This document shows positions 45,137 to 53,533 of a DNA stretch of 64,000 nt, in pieces (position 1 is the stretch's first letter; each line of letters opens with the position of its first letter). Position numbers and translations under genes: made by a program. The DNA is taken from positions 1 through 64,000 of the forward strand of contig NZ_SWMS01000017.1 in NCBI RefSeq assembly GCF_005146945.1. The letters are read 5' to 3'. The DNA is from Prauserella endophytica. GTDB taxonomy: Bacteria; Actinomycetota; Actinomycetes; Mycobacteriales; Pseudonocardiaceae. A model generated the notes under the pieces. The model ran no database searches and had not been told where the DNA came from. It worked only from the letters and a program-made list of their open reading frames with translations.

Positions 45137-45240
45137 GCGATGACGAGCGCAGCGAGGAATTGCTCCGTTGGACACAGTGCGTTCGTGCCTCGCGGGTGTT
45201 CTCGCCGGGTGAGGGACGAAGGAGGCGGGGACGCCCGTGA
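45133..45240 (+). CDS. 35-codon ORF, copy 1, coupled to phoH
   Basis: ATG 45133 overlaps the phoH stop (ATGA). The frame encodes [13 protein letters not shown]..., ends GRRRRGRP and stops at TGA 45238-45240, which overlaps the GTG of the next copy. GGAGG lies near its own 3' end, in position to drive the next start. There is no known family. It may be a coupling peptide or simply a consequence of the 104-bp duplication. Confidence 0.4.
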   Translation: MSDDERSEELLRWTQCVRASRVFSPGEGRRRRGRP

Positions 45241-45340
45241 GCATTGGCGAGCGCAGCGAGGAATCGCTCCGTTGGACACAGTGCGTTCGTGCCTCGCGGG
45301 TGTTCTCGCCGGGTGAGGGACGAAGGAGGCGAGAACGCCC
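45133..45340 (+). repeat. 104-bp direct tandem duplication
   Basis: Two adjacent copies (45133-45236 and 45237-45340) differ at only a handful of positions, mainly at the start (GATGACGAG versus ATTGGCGAG) and near the end (GGGGACG versus GAGAACG). Each carries a GGAGG ribosome site and finishes at a start codon of the next frame. It lies between phoH and ybeY, which are usually adjacent. Confidence 0.9.
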
Positions 45341-45344
45341 GTGA
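45237..45344 (+). CDS. 35-codon ORF, copy 2, coupled to ybeY
   Basis: GTG 45237 overlaps the stop of copy 1, and its TGA (45342-45344) overlaps the GTG of ybeY. It encodes [13 protein letters not shown]... and ends GRRRRERP, differing from copy 1 at only a few residues. Because the repeat unit is 104 bases (not a multiple of three), each copy ends exactly one frame away, giving the chained 4-base overlaps. Confidence 0.4.
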   Translation: MSIGERSEESLRWTQCVRASRVFSPGEGRRRRERP

Positions 45345-45892
45345 GCATCGAGATCGCCAATGAGTCCGGCGTCGGGGTCGACGAGGCGTCGATCGTGTCG
45401 GCCGCCCGGTTCGCGCTGGACCGGATGGAGGTCAGCCCGCTCGCGGAGCTGTCCGTGCTGCTGGTGACCCTCGACGTGATGGAGGACCTGCACGAGCGCT
45501 GGATGGACCTTCCCGGCCCCACCGACGTCATGGCGTTTCCCATGGACGAACTGGAGTCCACGCGGCGGCCCGACGCGCCAGAGGCCTCGCCCGCGCTGCT
45601 GGGTGACATCGTGCTGTGCCCCGCGTTCGCCAAGGACCAGGCACGCACGGCCGGGCACTCGCTCATCGAGGAGCTGCACCTGCTGACCGTCCACGGCGTG
45701 CTCCACCTGCTCGGCTACGACCACGCCGAGCCGGCCGAGGAGCGCGAGATGTTCGCGCTGCAGAGGCGGATCCTGGCCGACTTCCGCGCCGCGGCACTCG
45801 CCGCGCAGCGGCAGGACGTCCAGCGCAGCAACGACGACCGTCTGCTCGGGGCGGCCGGGCTCGACCGGGGGCACGACCAGGAGGCGCCGTGA
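45341..45892 (+). CDS. ybeY: Endoribonuclease YbeY
   Basis: A 183-residue protein with the zinc motif [11 protein letters not shown] (HxxxHxxGxxH) and the family stretch [17 protein letters not shown]. YbeY acts in 16S rRNA 3' maturation and ribosome quality control. GTG 45341 is preceded by GGAGGCGAGAACGCCC, so the ribosome site is 12 bases away; the upstream chained ORF may aid initiation. Its stop overlaps the GTG of the CorC-like gene. Confidence 0.95.
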   Translation: MSIEIANESGVGVDEASIVSAARFALDRMEVSPLAELSVLLVTLDVMEDLHERWMDLPGPTDVMAFPMDELESTRRPDAPEASPALLGDIVLCPAFAKDQARTAGHSLIEELHLLTVHGVLHLLGYDHAEPAEEREMFALQRRILADFRAAALAAQRQDVQRSNDDRLLGAAGLDRGHDQEAP

Positions 45893-47217
45893 CCGGCTCG
45901 GCCGTCCTGCTGGTCATCGCCACGCTGCTGGTGCTGCTCGGCGGTGTCTTCGCCGCCGCCGACGCCGCCGTGAGCACCGTCTCGCAGGCCCGCGTCGAGG
46001 GGCTCGTCCGCCTCGGCCGCGTCGGTGCGCGCCAGTTGCTCGCCGTGGTCGGTGAGCGCAGCAGACACATCAACCTGCTGTTGCTGCTGCGCATGAGCTG
46101 CGAGCTGACCGCGACCGTGCTGGTCACCATCGTCAGTGTGCGCTGGTTCCAGCCGGTGCCGCTCGCCGTGCTCGCCGCCGGGCTGATCATGGTGCTCGTC
46201 AGCTACGTCCTCGTCGGAGTCGGCCCGCGCACCATCGGCAGGCAGCACCCGTACCGCGTCGGCACGATGGTCGCCGGGCCCGTGCGCGTGCTCGGCACCA
46301 TCCTCGGCCCGCTCAGCAAACTGCTCATCGTGCTGGGCAACGCGATCACGCCCGGCAAGGGCTTCCGCGAGGGCCCGTTCACCACCGAGACCGAGCTGCG
46401 CGAGCTGGTCGACCTCGCAGGCGAGCGCGGCGTCGTGGGCACCGACGAGCGCGAGATGATCCACTCGGTGTTCGAGCTGGGGGACACCGTCGCGCGCGAG
46501 GTGATGGTGCCGCGCACCGAGATCGTGTGGATCGAGCAGGGCAAGACCGTGCGCCAGGCGCTCGCGCTGTCCATGCGCACCGGGTTCACGCGGCTGCCGG
46601 TGATCGGCGAGTCCGTGGACGACATCGTCGGCGTCGTGAACCTCAAGGACCTGGTGCGGGCGTCGATGGCGGAGAGCGGCACGGCCCGTCAGGTGAGCGA
46701 GCTGATGAACCCCGCCAGCTTCGTGCCCGACTCCAAACGGCTCGACAGCCTGCTCAAGGAGATGCAGATGTCGCGCCACCACATGGCGATCGCCGTCGAC
46801 GAGTACGGCGGCACGGCCGGCCTGCTCACGATCGAGGACATCCTGGAGGAGATCGTCGGCGAGATCACCGACGAGTCCGACACCGGCGAGCGCCCGCCCG
46901 TCGAGCACCTCGACGAGCGCGTGGTGCGCGTGTCGGCGCGCCTCGGCATCGACGACCTCGGCGAGCTGTTCCACGTCGACCTCACCGACCACGACGTGGA
47001 GACGGTCGGCGGCCTGCTCGCGCAGCGACTCGGCCGGGTCCCGCTGCCCGGCGCGGAGGCCGAGGTCGAGGGTCTGCGGCTGCGGGCAGAGGGCGGCAAG
47101 GACCGGCGCGGCAGGATGCGCATCACGACGGTGGTGGTGCGTCCCGCCGACGAGGAGTGGGTGCCGCCCCGGCAGAACGGAACCGACGAGCGCGATAGGA
47201 GCGTCGAACATGCCTGA
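45889..47217 (+). CDS. HlyC/CorC-family CBS-domain membrane protein
   Basis: A 442-residue protein. Residues 1-140 contain about four membrane segments (DUF21-type) and RTIGRQHP. Residues 190-310 are paired CBS domains ([14 protein letters not shown]... and [33 protein letters not shown]), and the C-terminus is the CorC/HlyC domain. The family is linked to Mg/Co transport or resistance. The GTG start overlaps ybeY by 4 bases. It matches the Rv2366c position in M. tuberculosis. Confidence 0.92.
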   Translation: MTGSAVLLVIATLLVLLGGVFAAADAAVSTVSQARVEGLVRLGRVGARQLLAVVGERSRHINLLLLLRMSCELTATVLVTIVSVRWFQPVPLAVLAAGLIMVLVSYVLVGVGPRTIGRQHPYRVGTMVAGPVRVLGTILGPLSKLLIVLGNAITPGKGFREGPFTTETELRELVDLAGERGVVGTDEREMIHSVFELGDTVAREVMVPRTEIVWIEQGKTVRQALALSMRTGFTRLPVIGESVDDIVGVVNLKDLVRASMAESGTARQVSELMNPASFVPDSKRLDSLLKEMQMSRHHMAIAVDEYGGTAGLLTIEDILEEIVGEITDESDTGERPPVEHLDERVVRVSARLGIDDLGELFHVDLTDHDVETVGGLLAQRLGRVPLPGAEAEVEGLRLRAEGGKDRRGRMRITTVVVRPADEEWVPPRQNGTDERDRSVEHA

Positions 47218-47545
47218 CCTTGACCCGGAGGACGAGAAGATCATCGTCCTCGCGCGCTCCACCCGAGCCCGCATCCAGGCGGAGGAGGGGGCCGCCGTGC
47301 GCGACACCGACGGCCGCACCTACGCCGCCGCCACGGTCGACCTGCCCTCGTTCAAGCTGACCGCGTTGCAGGCCGCCGTGGCCGCCGCCGTGTCCAGCGG
47401 TGCGGAGGGCCTCGAGGCCGCCGCCGTGGTCACGAACCAGGTCATGGTCAAGGGCGCGTCCGTGCAGGCCGTGCACGACCTCACGCCGAGCGCGCCGATC
47501 CTGCGGGCCGATCCGTCCGGGGCCGTGCAGGAGATCCTTCGGTGA
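47210..47545 (+). CDS. Conserved small protein with cytidine-deaminase-like fold (Rv2365c-like)
   Basis: A 111-residue protein between the CorC-like gene and era, the same place as Rv2365c. [27 protein letters not shown] resembles the first part of a small cytidine deaminase, but the zinc-binding His/Cys-x-Glu and CxxC motifs are absent, so deaminase activity is unlikely. Overlaps of 8 and 4 bases with its neighbours indicate operon membership. Confidence 0.8.
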   Translation: MPDLDPEDEKIIVLARSTRARIQAEEGAAVRDTDGRTYAAATVDLPSFKLTALQAAVAAAVSSGAEGLEAAAVVTNQVMVKGASVQAVHDLTPSAPILRADPSGAVQEILR

Positions 47546-48441
47546 CCGACGAGCACCGGTCCGGGTTCGCCTGCTTCGTCGGGCGGCCCAACGCGGGGAA
47601 GTCGACGCTCACCAACGCACTCGTCGGCACCAAGATCGCCATCACGTCGAGCAAGCCGCAGACCACGCGGCACGCGATCCGCGGCATCGTGCATCGCGAC
47701 GACGCGCAGCTGATCATCATCGACACCCCCGGCCTGCACCGCCCGCGCACGCTGCTCGGCCAGCGGCTCAACGACGTCGTGCGCTCGACGTGGTCCGAAG
47801 TGGACGTCGTGGGGTTCTGCGTGCCCGCCAACGAGAAGGTGGGCCCCGGTGACAAGTTCATCGCGGGTGAGCTCGCCAAGATCGCCCGGCACACACCGGT
47901 GATCGGCATCGTCACCAAGACCGATCTAGCTTCGCCGGACCAGGTCGCGCAGCAACTGCTGGCGCTGCAGGACGTCATGGAGTTCGCCGACCTCGTCCCG
48001 GTGTCCGCTGTGGATGGTTACCAGGTGGGCACCCTCGCCGACGTGCTCGTGCGGCGGCTGCCGGAAGGACCCCAGCTCTACCCCGGCGGCGACCTCACCG
48101 ACGAGCCCGAGCAGACGCTGGTCGCCGAGCTGATCAGGGAGGCCGCGCTGGAGGGCGTGCGCGACGAGCTGCCGCACTCGATCGCGGTGGTCGTGGAGGA
48201 GATGCAGCCCCGCGAGGGCCGCGACGACCTCATCGACGTCTACGCGCACGTGTTCGTGGAGCGGCCGAGCCAGAAGGGCATCGTGCTGGGCCACCGGGGC
48301 AGCAGGCTCAAGCAGGTCGGCGCGGACGCGCGCAAGCACATCGAGGCCCTGCTGGGCACGAAGGTGTACCTCGACCTGCACGTCAAGGTGGCGAAGGACT
48401 GGCAGCGCGACCCGAAACAGCTGGGCCGCCTCGGCTTCTGA
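47542..48441 (+). CDS. era: GTPase Era
   Basis: A 299-residue Era. The G1 motif is GRPNAGKST (14-22), G3 is DTPGL and G4 is TKTD; a C-terminal KH domain contains the GHRGSRLKQVGADARKHIEALLG signature. Era binds 16S rRNA and helps 30S assembly. The GTG start overlaps the preceding stop. The dispersed repeat begins 25 bases after its stop. Confidence 0.96.
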   Translation: MTDEHRSGFACFVGRPNAGKSTLTNALVGTKIAITSSKPQTTRHAIRGIVHRDDAQLIIIDTPGLHRPRTLLGQRLNDVVRSTWSEVDVVGFCVPANEKVGPGDKFIAGELAKIARHTPVIGIVTKTDLASPDQVAQQLLALQDVMEFADLVPVSAVDGYQVGTLADVLVRRLPEGPQLYPGGDLTDEPEQTLVAELIREAALEGVRDELPHSIAVVVEEMQPREGRDDLIDVYAHVFVERPSQKGIVLGHRGSRLKQVGADARKHIEALLGTKVYLDLHVKVAKDWQRDPKQLGRLGF

Positions 48442-48465
48442 ACCCGTTGTTCGTGGCACCCAACC

Positions 48466-48547
48466 GCAGTGAAGGCCACCTTCACTGCGTTGAACGCAGT
48501 GAAGGTGGCCTTCACTGCGGTCGACGCAGGCAAGTGGCCTTCACTGC
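48466..48547. repeat. Dispersed palindromic element, three units upstream of recO
   Basis: Unit 1 (48466-48488) and unit 2 (48496-48518) are perfect hairpins with arms GCAGTGAAGG/CCTTCACTGC around CCA and TGG. Unit 3 (48526-48547) is degenerate (GCAGGCAAGTGG...). The left flank GGCACCCAACC matches part of the spacer found at 5213-5271. Unlike the other copies it lies between co-directional genes (era and recO), 20 bases before the recO start. Confidence 0.9.
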
Positions 48548-48567
48548 TGACGTGGGACCATGGACAC

Positions 48568-49431
48568 GTGAGTCTGTATCGGGACACCGGTGTGGTGCTG
48601 CGGTTGCACAAGCTCGGAGAGGCCGACCGCATCGTCACCATGCTCACCCGGCGGCACGGCAAGGTCCGCGCGGTCGCCAAGGGCGTACGGCGCACCACGT
48701 CCCGCTTCGGGGCCCGGCTGGAGCCGTTCAACCACGTCGACACGCAGTTCTACACGGGCCGCACGCTCGATGTGATCACGCAGGTCGAGACGGTCGACGC
48801 GTTCGCGCTGCCGATCGTCGGCGACTACCCGCGCTACACCTCGGCCGTCGCGATCACCGAGACCGCCGACCGGCTCAGTGCGGAGGAGGGCGAGCCTGCG
48901 CTGAAGCTGTACCTGCTGGTCACGGGCGCGCTGCGGGCGCTGGCCGACGGGCAGCGCGACGCGTCGCTGGTGCTCGACGCGTTCTTCCTGCGCGCGATGG
49001 CGTTCGCGGGCTGGGAGCCCGCCATCACCGAGTGCGCCCGCTGCGGCGAGCCCGGCCCGCACACCGCGTTCAACGTCCAGGCGGGCGGCTCCCTGTGCGG
49101 TCGCTGCCGCACGCCGGGTTCGGTGCACCCCGCGCCCGAGGTGCTGGTGCTGCTCGCGGCGCTGCTGCACGGCAACTGGCCCGTCGCCGAGGAGACCACG
49201 GCCGGCGTGCGGCGCGACGCGAGTGGACTGGTCGCGGCGCACCTGCAGTGGCATCTGGAGCGGCAGCTGCGCTCCCTGCCCTTCGTCGAACGCCGTGCCC
49301 GCGAGGCCCCGATCACCGGCGCGTTAGGGTCGGACGCGATGTCCGGCGACACGGAGGTGACAGGTGCGGCGCAGGGGACGCGAGGAGGCGGCGTCACTGA
49401 GGGCGTCGCAGGGGGCGGTGCGGGCGCCTGA
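48568..49431 (+). CDS. recO: DNA repair protein RecO
   Basis: A 287-residue RecO. It has the N-terminal OB fold ([47 protein letters not shown]), a helical domain and a zinc-like CARCG...CGRC pair. It loads RecA onto gapped DNA with RecR and RecF. GTG 48568 is chosen; the frame remains open through the repeat upstream, where it encodes MKATFTALNAVKVAFTA, a product of the repeat and not of recO. The last 68 bases overlap uppS. Confidence 0.94.
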   Translation: MSLYRDTGVVLRLHKLGEADRIVTMLTRRHGKVRAVAKGVRRTTSRFGARLEPFNHVDTQFYTGRTLDVITQVETVDAFALPIVGDYPRYTSAVAITETADRLSAEEGEPALKLYLLVTGALRALADGQRDASLVLDAFFLRAMAFAGWEPAITECARCGEPGPHTAFNVQAGGSLCGRCRTPGSVHPAPEVLVLLAALLHGNWPVAEETTAGVRRDASGLVAAHLQWHLERQLRSLPFVERRAREAPITGALGSDAMSGDTEVTGAAQGTRGGGVTEGVAGGGAGA

Positions 49432-50200
49432 CCCGCACCCTTCCGGCGAGCGTCCGCCGCGGATCCCGGCCGAGCTGGTACCGAACCACGTCGCGCTGGT
49501 GATGGACGGCAACGGCCGGTGGGCCAACCAGCGCGGGCTGCCCCGCATCGAGGGGCACAAGCGCGGCGAGGCCGTCATGATCGACGTGGCGAGCGGTGCC
49601 GTCGAGCTCGGCGTCAAATGGCTGTCGGTGTACGCCTTCTCCACCGAGAACTGGAAGCGCAGCCCCGACGAGGTGCGTTTCCTCATGGGCTTCAACCGCG
49701 ACACCATCCGCCGCCAGGTCGACTACCTCGGCTCGATCGGAGTGCGGATCCGCTGGGCGGGGCGTACGCCCAGGTTGTGGCGCAGCGTGATCAAGGAGCT
49801 GCAGGCGGCCGAGGAGAAGACCAGGCACAACACGCTGCTCAACATGACCATGTGCGTCAACTACGGCGGCAGGGCCGAGATCGGCGACGCCGCGCGGCGG
49901 ATCGCGCAGCTCGCCGTGGAGGGCAAGATCAACCCCGACAAGGTGGACGAGCGCACGCTCGCGAAGTACCTGTACCAGCCGGAGATGCCCGACGTGGACC
50001 TGTTCCTGCGGCCCTCCGGGGAGCTGCGGACGTCGAACTTCATGCTGTGGCAGTCGGCCTACGCCGAGTTCGTCTTCCAGGACACCCTCTTCCCCGACTT
50101 CGACCGCCGCAAGCTCTGGGAGGCGTGCCTCGAGTACGCCAAGCGCGACCGCCGCTTCGGCGGGGCGGTCGACGCCGCGGCGAAGGAGGCTCACTCATGA
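49364..50200 (+). CDS. uppS: Isoprenyl (decaprenyl) diphosphate synthase UppS
   Basis: A 278-residue cis-prenyltransferase. The first motif is [20 protein letters not shown] with the catalytic Asp, followed by [12 protein letters not shown] and the C-terminal [27 protein letters not shown] with its Arg/Ser/Glu pattern. It makes the lipid carrier for cell wall synthesis. GGAGGTG lies 5-6 bases before GTG 49364, inside the end of recO. Confidence 0.95.
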   Translation: MRRRGREEAASLRASQGAVRAPDPHPSGERPPRIPAELVPNHVALVMDGNGRWANQRGLPRIEGHKRGEAVMIDVASGAVELGVKWLSVYAFSTENWKRSPDEVRFLMGFNRDTIRRQVDYLGSIGVRIRWAGRTPRLWRSVIKELQAAEEKTRHNTLLNMTMCVNYGGRAEIGDAARRIAQLAVEGKINPDKVDERTLAKYLYQPEMPDVDLFLRPSGELRTSNFMLWQSAYAEFVFQDTLFPDFDRRKLWEACLEYAKRDRRFGGAVDAAAKEAHS

Positions 50201-50613
50201 CATCGGAGGCCGCCGACACGGCGGAGCTGCTCACCGCCGCCAAGCGGGCGCTGGAGCGCTACCTCGAGGTCAAGGTCGACGACGACGGCACACTGACGTT
50301 CTCGCACTCCGACGTGCCGTGCGTGGTGCAGGCGATGCGGCTGGCCGACGGGCTCGCCGTACTCAGCATGACGTGCGTGGTGGGCTGGGACCTGCCCGAC
50401 GACCCCGGCCTCGCCGTCGCGGTCGCCGAACGCGCGGGCCAGGGGCTTTTCGGCACGCTGGGGCTGGTGCACTCGGAACGCGGCATGGACCTCACGCTGC
50501 GTTACGCCTTCCCCGCGCAGGGGCTCGACGTCGCACCGCTCGGGACGTTGCTGATGCTCGTGGTGTCCACCGCGTCGCAGGTGCGCTCCGAGCTCCTCGG
50601 CACGGGAGCGTGA
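50197..50613 (+). CDS. Conserved small protein (Rv2360c position; YbjN-like)
   Basis: A 138-residue acidic protein without membrane segments, starting with an ATGA overlap on uppS. It has [51 protein letters not shown], a fold reminiscent of the YbjN/type III chaperone-like family. Its position after uppS matches the conserved hypothetical Rv2360c. Function unknown. Confidence 0.75.
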   Translation: MTSEAADTAELLTAAKRALERYLEVKVDDDGTLTFSHSDVPCVVQAMRLADGLAVLSMTCVVGWDLPDDPGLAVAVAERAGQGLFGTLGLVHSERGMDLTLRYAFPAQGLDVAPLGTLLMLVVSTASQVRSELLGTGA

Positions 50614-51621
50614 GTGGGTAGCCGCACGCAGGCGCGGAACGGCTTCGGGCGCCTGCGGATCACCTCCGTCGAGGTGCTCTGCGTGGTGCTGGTCGTGGCG
50701 ATCCTCGGCCAGTCGTGGCTGCGGTCGGTGCTCGACGTGCCCGCGCTGCGGACCGGCGCGACGGTGTTCGTCGCGGTGTGTGTGCAGGCGCTGCCGTTCC
50801 TGGTGCTCGGCGTGCTCATCAGCGGCGCGATCGCGGCATTCGTCCCGGCTCGTGTGCTGCGGAGGGTGCTGCCACGCAGGGACAGCGCCGCGGTGGGCGT
50901 GGCCGGGCTCTCCGGTGTCGCGCTCGCCGGCTGCGAGTGCGCGTCCGTGCCGGTGGCGCGCAGGCTCATCGGACAGGGCGTCGCCCCGGCGGCGGCGCTG
51001 ACGTTCCTGCTCGCCGCGCCCGCCGTGAACCCGGTGGTGGTCGTCTCCACGGCGGTGGCGTTCCCCGGCGAGCCCGGCATGGTGCTCGCGCGGTTCGTCG
51101 GCTCGCTGTTCACCGCGATGATCATGGGCTGGCTGTGGATCCGCTGGGGCAAGCTCGAGTGGATCGCCGAGCGCGCGCTGCGCAGGCTCCCCGAGGTCGA
51201 GGGCAGGGACCGGTGGAAGGTCTTCGCCGAGACGGCTCGGGCCGACCTGGTGGAGGCGGGCGGGTTCCTCGTGCTCGGCGCGCTGGTGTCGGCCGCGCTC
51301 GGCGTGCTGGTGCCGGGGGAGTGGTTCGGGGTGCTCGGCGACCAGCTGGTGCTGGGGATCCTGGTGATGGCGGTGCTGGCCGTGGTGCTGTCGCTGTGCA
51401 GTGAGGCGGACGCGTTCGTGGCGGCGTCGCTCTCGGCACTGCCGCTGCTGCCGAGACTGGTGTTCCTGGTGGTGGGGCCCGCCATCGACCTGAAGCTGTT
51501 CGCGCTGCAGGCAGGGACGTTCGGCAGGCCCTTCGCGCTGCGGTTCGCGCCGGTGACGTTCGTCGTGGCGATCCTGTGCGCGGTCGGGGCGGGGCTGCTC
51601 TTCCTCGGGGGTGCGCGATGA
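50614..51621 (+). CDS. YraQ/DUF318-type permease
   Basis: A 335-residue protein with eight to ten membrane segments. It has the family signatures AGCECASVPVARRLIGQG and SLCSEADAFVAASLSAL, which have conserved cysteines and acidic residues in membrane positions. YraQ-family permeases are linked to metals, often next to a TIGR03943/DUF1980 partner, as here. GTG start directly after the preceding stop; its own stop overlaps the partner's ATG. It converges on zur, so zinc-related function is likely but not proven. Confidence 0.85.
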   Translation: MGSRTQARNGFGRLRITSVEVLCVVLVVAILGQSWLRSVLDVPALRTGATVFVAVCVQALPFLVLGVLISGAIAAFVPARVLRRVLPRRDSAAVGVAGLSGVALAGCECASVPVARRLIGQGVAPAAALTFLLAAPAVNPVVVVSTAVAFPGEPGMVLARFVGSLFTAMIMGWLWIRWGKLEWIAERALRRLPEVEGRDRWKVFAETARADLVEAGGFLVLGALVSAALGVLVPGEWFGVLGDQLVLGILVMAVLAVVLSLCSEADAFVAASLSALPLLPRLVFLVVGPAIDLKLFALQAGTFGRPFALRFAPVTFVVAILCAVGAGLLFLGGAR

Positions 51622-52343
51622 GGCGGGAGACGCAGAACATCCTTTTGCTGCTGCTCGGCGGGGCGCTGCTCAAGATCGCCATCACGGGCGACTACCTGCG
51701 CTACGTCAAGCCCGCGCACCAGCCGTGGCTGCTCGCCGGCGGCGCGGTGACCGTGGCGCTCGGGGCGGTCGCGATCGTGCGCGACGTGCTCGCCGCGCGC
51801 AGGCGGGCCGTCGAGGAGCCGGGACACGAGCACCACCACCCGGCGCGCTCGGCGTGGCTTCTGATGGTGCCGGTGCTCGCGGTGTTCCTGGTGGCGCCGC
51901 CGGCGCTCGGCTCGGACTCGGTGACGCGCACGCGTGGCGGCACGGCCGAGGGCTTCGCACCCGCCGGGCCTGGCGCGAGCTTCCCCCCGCTGCCGCAGGG
52001 AGACCCGCTGCCCCTGACCGTCACCGACTTCGTCAGCAGGGCCGGCTGGGACGAGGCGCGGTCGGTCGACGGGCGCACGGTGTCGCTCACGGGCTTCGTG
52101 GTGCACGACGAGCGAGAGACGTTGCTGGCGCGGCTGGTGATCGGCTGCTGCGCCGCGGACGCCTACCCGGTGCGGGTGCGCCTCGACGGCGGCCACGCGG
52201 CCGCCCTGCCTGCCGACACGTGGGTGCGGGTGACGGGGAAGGTGGTGCCGGGGCTGAACACGGCCGACAGCGGCTACATCCCCGCGCTGACGGTCGGAAC
52301 CCTCCAGGAGGTCCCCGCCCCGAAGGACCCGTACGAGTACTAG
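51618..52343 (+). CDS. TIGR03943/DUF1980-type protein
   Basis: A 241-residue protein. Two membrane segments lie at the N-terminus (about 5-20 and 35-55) with a His-rich loop (EEPGHEHHHPARS), then a third segment, and a C-terminal OB-like domain with VIGCCAADAYPVRVRLDGG. This is the usual partner of YraQ permeases. Its CC and His cluster suggest metal binding. It overlaps the permease by 4 bases (ATGA). Confidence 0.85.
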   Translation: MRRETQNILLLLLGGALLKIAITGDYLRYVKPAHQPWLLAGGAVTVALGAVAIVRDVLAARRRAVEEPGHEHHHPARSAWLLMVPVLAVFLVAPPALGSDSVTRTRGGTAEGFAPAGPGASFPPLPQGDPLPLTVTDFVSRAGWDEARSVDGRTVSLTGFVVHDERETLLARLVIGCCAADAYPVRVRLDGGHAAALPADTWVRVTGKVVPGLNTADSGYIPALTVGTLQEVPAPKDPYEY

Positions 52344-52355
52344 CCGCGGCTGTCC

Positions 52356-52408
52356 GCAGTGAAGGCCACCTTCACTGCGTTCAACGCAGTGAAGGTGGCC
52401 TTCACTGC
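52356..52408. repeat. Dispersed palindromic element, two hairpins
   Basis: Two hairpins with arms GCAGTGAAGG/CCTTCACTGC: the first (52356-52378) around CCA, the second (52386-52408) around TGG, linked by GTTCAAC. They sit between the convergent stops of the TIGR03943 gene (52343) and zur (52416). Confidence 0.9.
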
Positions 52409-52415
52409 AGTCGGG

Positions 52416-52847
52416 TCAGGCGCCGTTGCGCTGGGCGCAGGTGGAGCAGGTGCCGACGATCTCGATGGTGTGGCTGATGTCGGAGAAGCCGTTGCCCGCG
52501 GCGATCTTCTCGGCCCACCGCTCGACCGCGGGGCCCTCGACCTCGACGGTGAACCCGCAGCGGCGGCACACGAGGTGATGGTGGTGGTGCTCGGAGCAGC
52601 GGCGGTAGAGCGCCTCGCCGGAGTCGGTGCGCAGCACGTCGATCTCGTCGGCCTCCGACAGCGACTGCAGCGTGCGGTACACCGTGGTCAGCCCGATGCC
52701 CTCGCCGCGCCTGCGCAGCTCGTCGTAGAGTTCCTGCGCCGAGCGGAAGTCGTCGATCTCGGCCAGCAGCTCGACCACCGCGGCACGCTGCTTCGTCGCC
52801 CTGCGCCCCGGCATCGGCGCGCGGCCGCGAGTCGCCGATGAGCTCAT
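52416..52847 (-). CDS. zur: Zinc uptake regulator Zur (Fur family)
   Basis: A 143-residue Fur-family repressor. The DNA-binding helix region is GEGIGLTTVYRTLQSLSEADEID; the metal region has the His run EHHHHHLVCRRCGF (HHH and CxxC) and a second pair CSTCAQ. It matches the M. tuberculosis order smtB-zur next to the Rv2360c-like gene and is probably Zur, not Fur or PerR. It overlaps the upstream ArsR gene by 4 bases. Confidence 0.9.
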   Translation of the reverse strand: MSSSATRGRAPMPGRRATKQRAAVVELLAEIDDFRSAQELYDELRRRGEGIGLTTVYRTLQSLSEADEIDVLRTDSGEALYRRCSEHHHHHLVCRRCGFTVEVEGPAVERWAEKIAAGNGFSDISHTIEIVGTCSTCAQRNGA

Positions 52848-53239
52848 GCCTGACCCTCCTCCTGCACGTGGGCGACGGCGTCGACCACGATATGCGCCAG
52901 GTGATCGTCCACCAGCCGGTAGACGACCTCCCGGCCACGTCGTTCACCATTTACCACACCCGCGGCCTTGAGCACCCGTAGGTGCTGGCTGATCAGCGGC
53001 TGGGCGACGTGCAGAGCGTCGACGAGCTCGTGCACGCACCGGTCGGCGGCGCGCAGCTGCAGCACGATCGCGATCCGGACCGGTGCGGCGAGCGCGCGCA
53101 GCAGCTCACCGGCGTCGGCGAGCGTCGCCGCGGGCAGTGGCGGCGGGGCGGGCTGGTTCTCCCTCGACGGCGAGTGTTCGTGCGACTCGGCGCCGCCGGG
53201 AAGGCCCGAGGGAGCCGCGTTCGAACTCACCGTCGACAT
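52844..53239 (-). CDS. smtB: ArsR/SmtB-family metal-responsive repressor
   Basis: A 131-residue winged-helix repressor. LRALAAPVRIAIVLQLRAADRCVHELVDAL precedes the recognition helix VAQPLISQHLRVLKAAGVVNGERRGREVVYRLVDDHLAHIVVDAV. The C-terminal H-x-x-H-type residues could form the zinc site. GGAGAG lies 3-4 bases before ATG 53239; the longer open frame upstream is not family-like. It is the first gene of the smtB-zur operon, likely zinc-controlled. Confidence 0.9.
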   Translation of the reverse strand: MSTVSSNAAPSGLPGGAESHEHSPSRENQPAPPPLPAATLADAGELLRALAAPVRIAIVLQLRAADRCVHELVDALHVAQPLISQHLRVLKAAGVVNGERRGREVVYRLVDDHLAHIVVDAVAHVQEEGQA

Positions 53240-53533
53240 GTGCTCTCCAGCCTTGGTCGTCACGGGTGGCCAGCGGATGCATACCATCCTAGGCCGTGTC
53301 TTCCGGTCCTCTGCCGGGCGAGCGGGGACAGAGTGGTGCCTCGCGGGGCGGCGGAAGGCCCGCACTGGACCGTACTTGCGTCTTCCGACACGTGACCTGA
53401 TGCGCTGGCGCGGGTGACCCGGGCCTCATGATCGACTACTCCGATCGAGTGACTTGGGTGCCGGTCCGCCCGATTCGACCGGGTTCGTGGGCAAAGGTGA
53501 ATCGCCGTCGCGTTGACCTGGCTGAGGGGAAGC
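53240..53533. other. 294-bp divergent promoter region
   Basis: This gap separates smtB (minus) from the sortase substrate gene (plus). I see no clear metalloregulator palindrome, hairpin or promoter consensus in it. It begins with the smtB ribosome site and ends with GAGGGGAAGC before the ATG at 53534. Confidence 0.5.

Noticed and set aside
48469-48567. N-terminal extension of RecO through the repeat
   Set aside because: The extra residues (MKATFTALNAVKVAFTA...) are encoded by the dispersed repeat, and the RecO family starts at [10 protein letters not shown].
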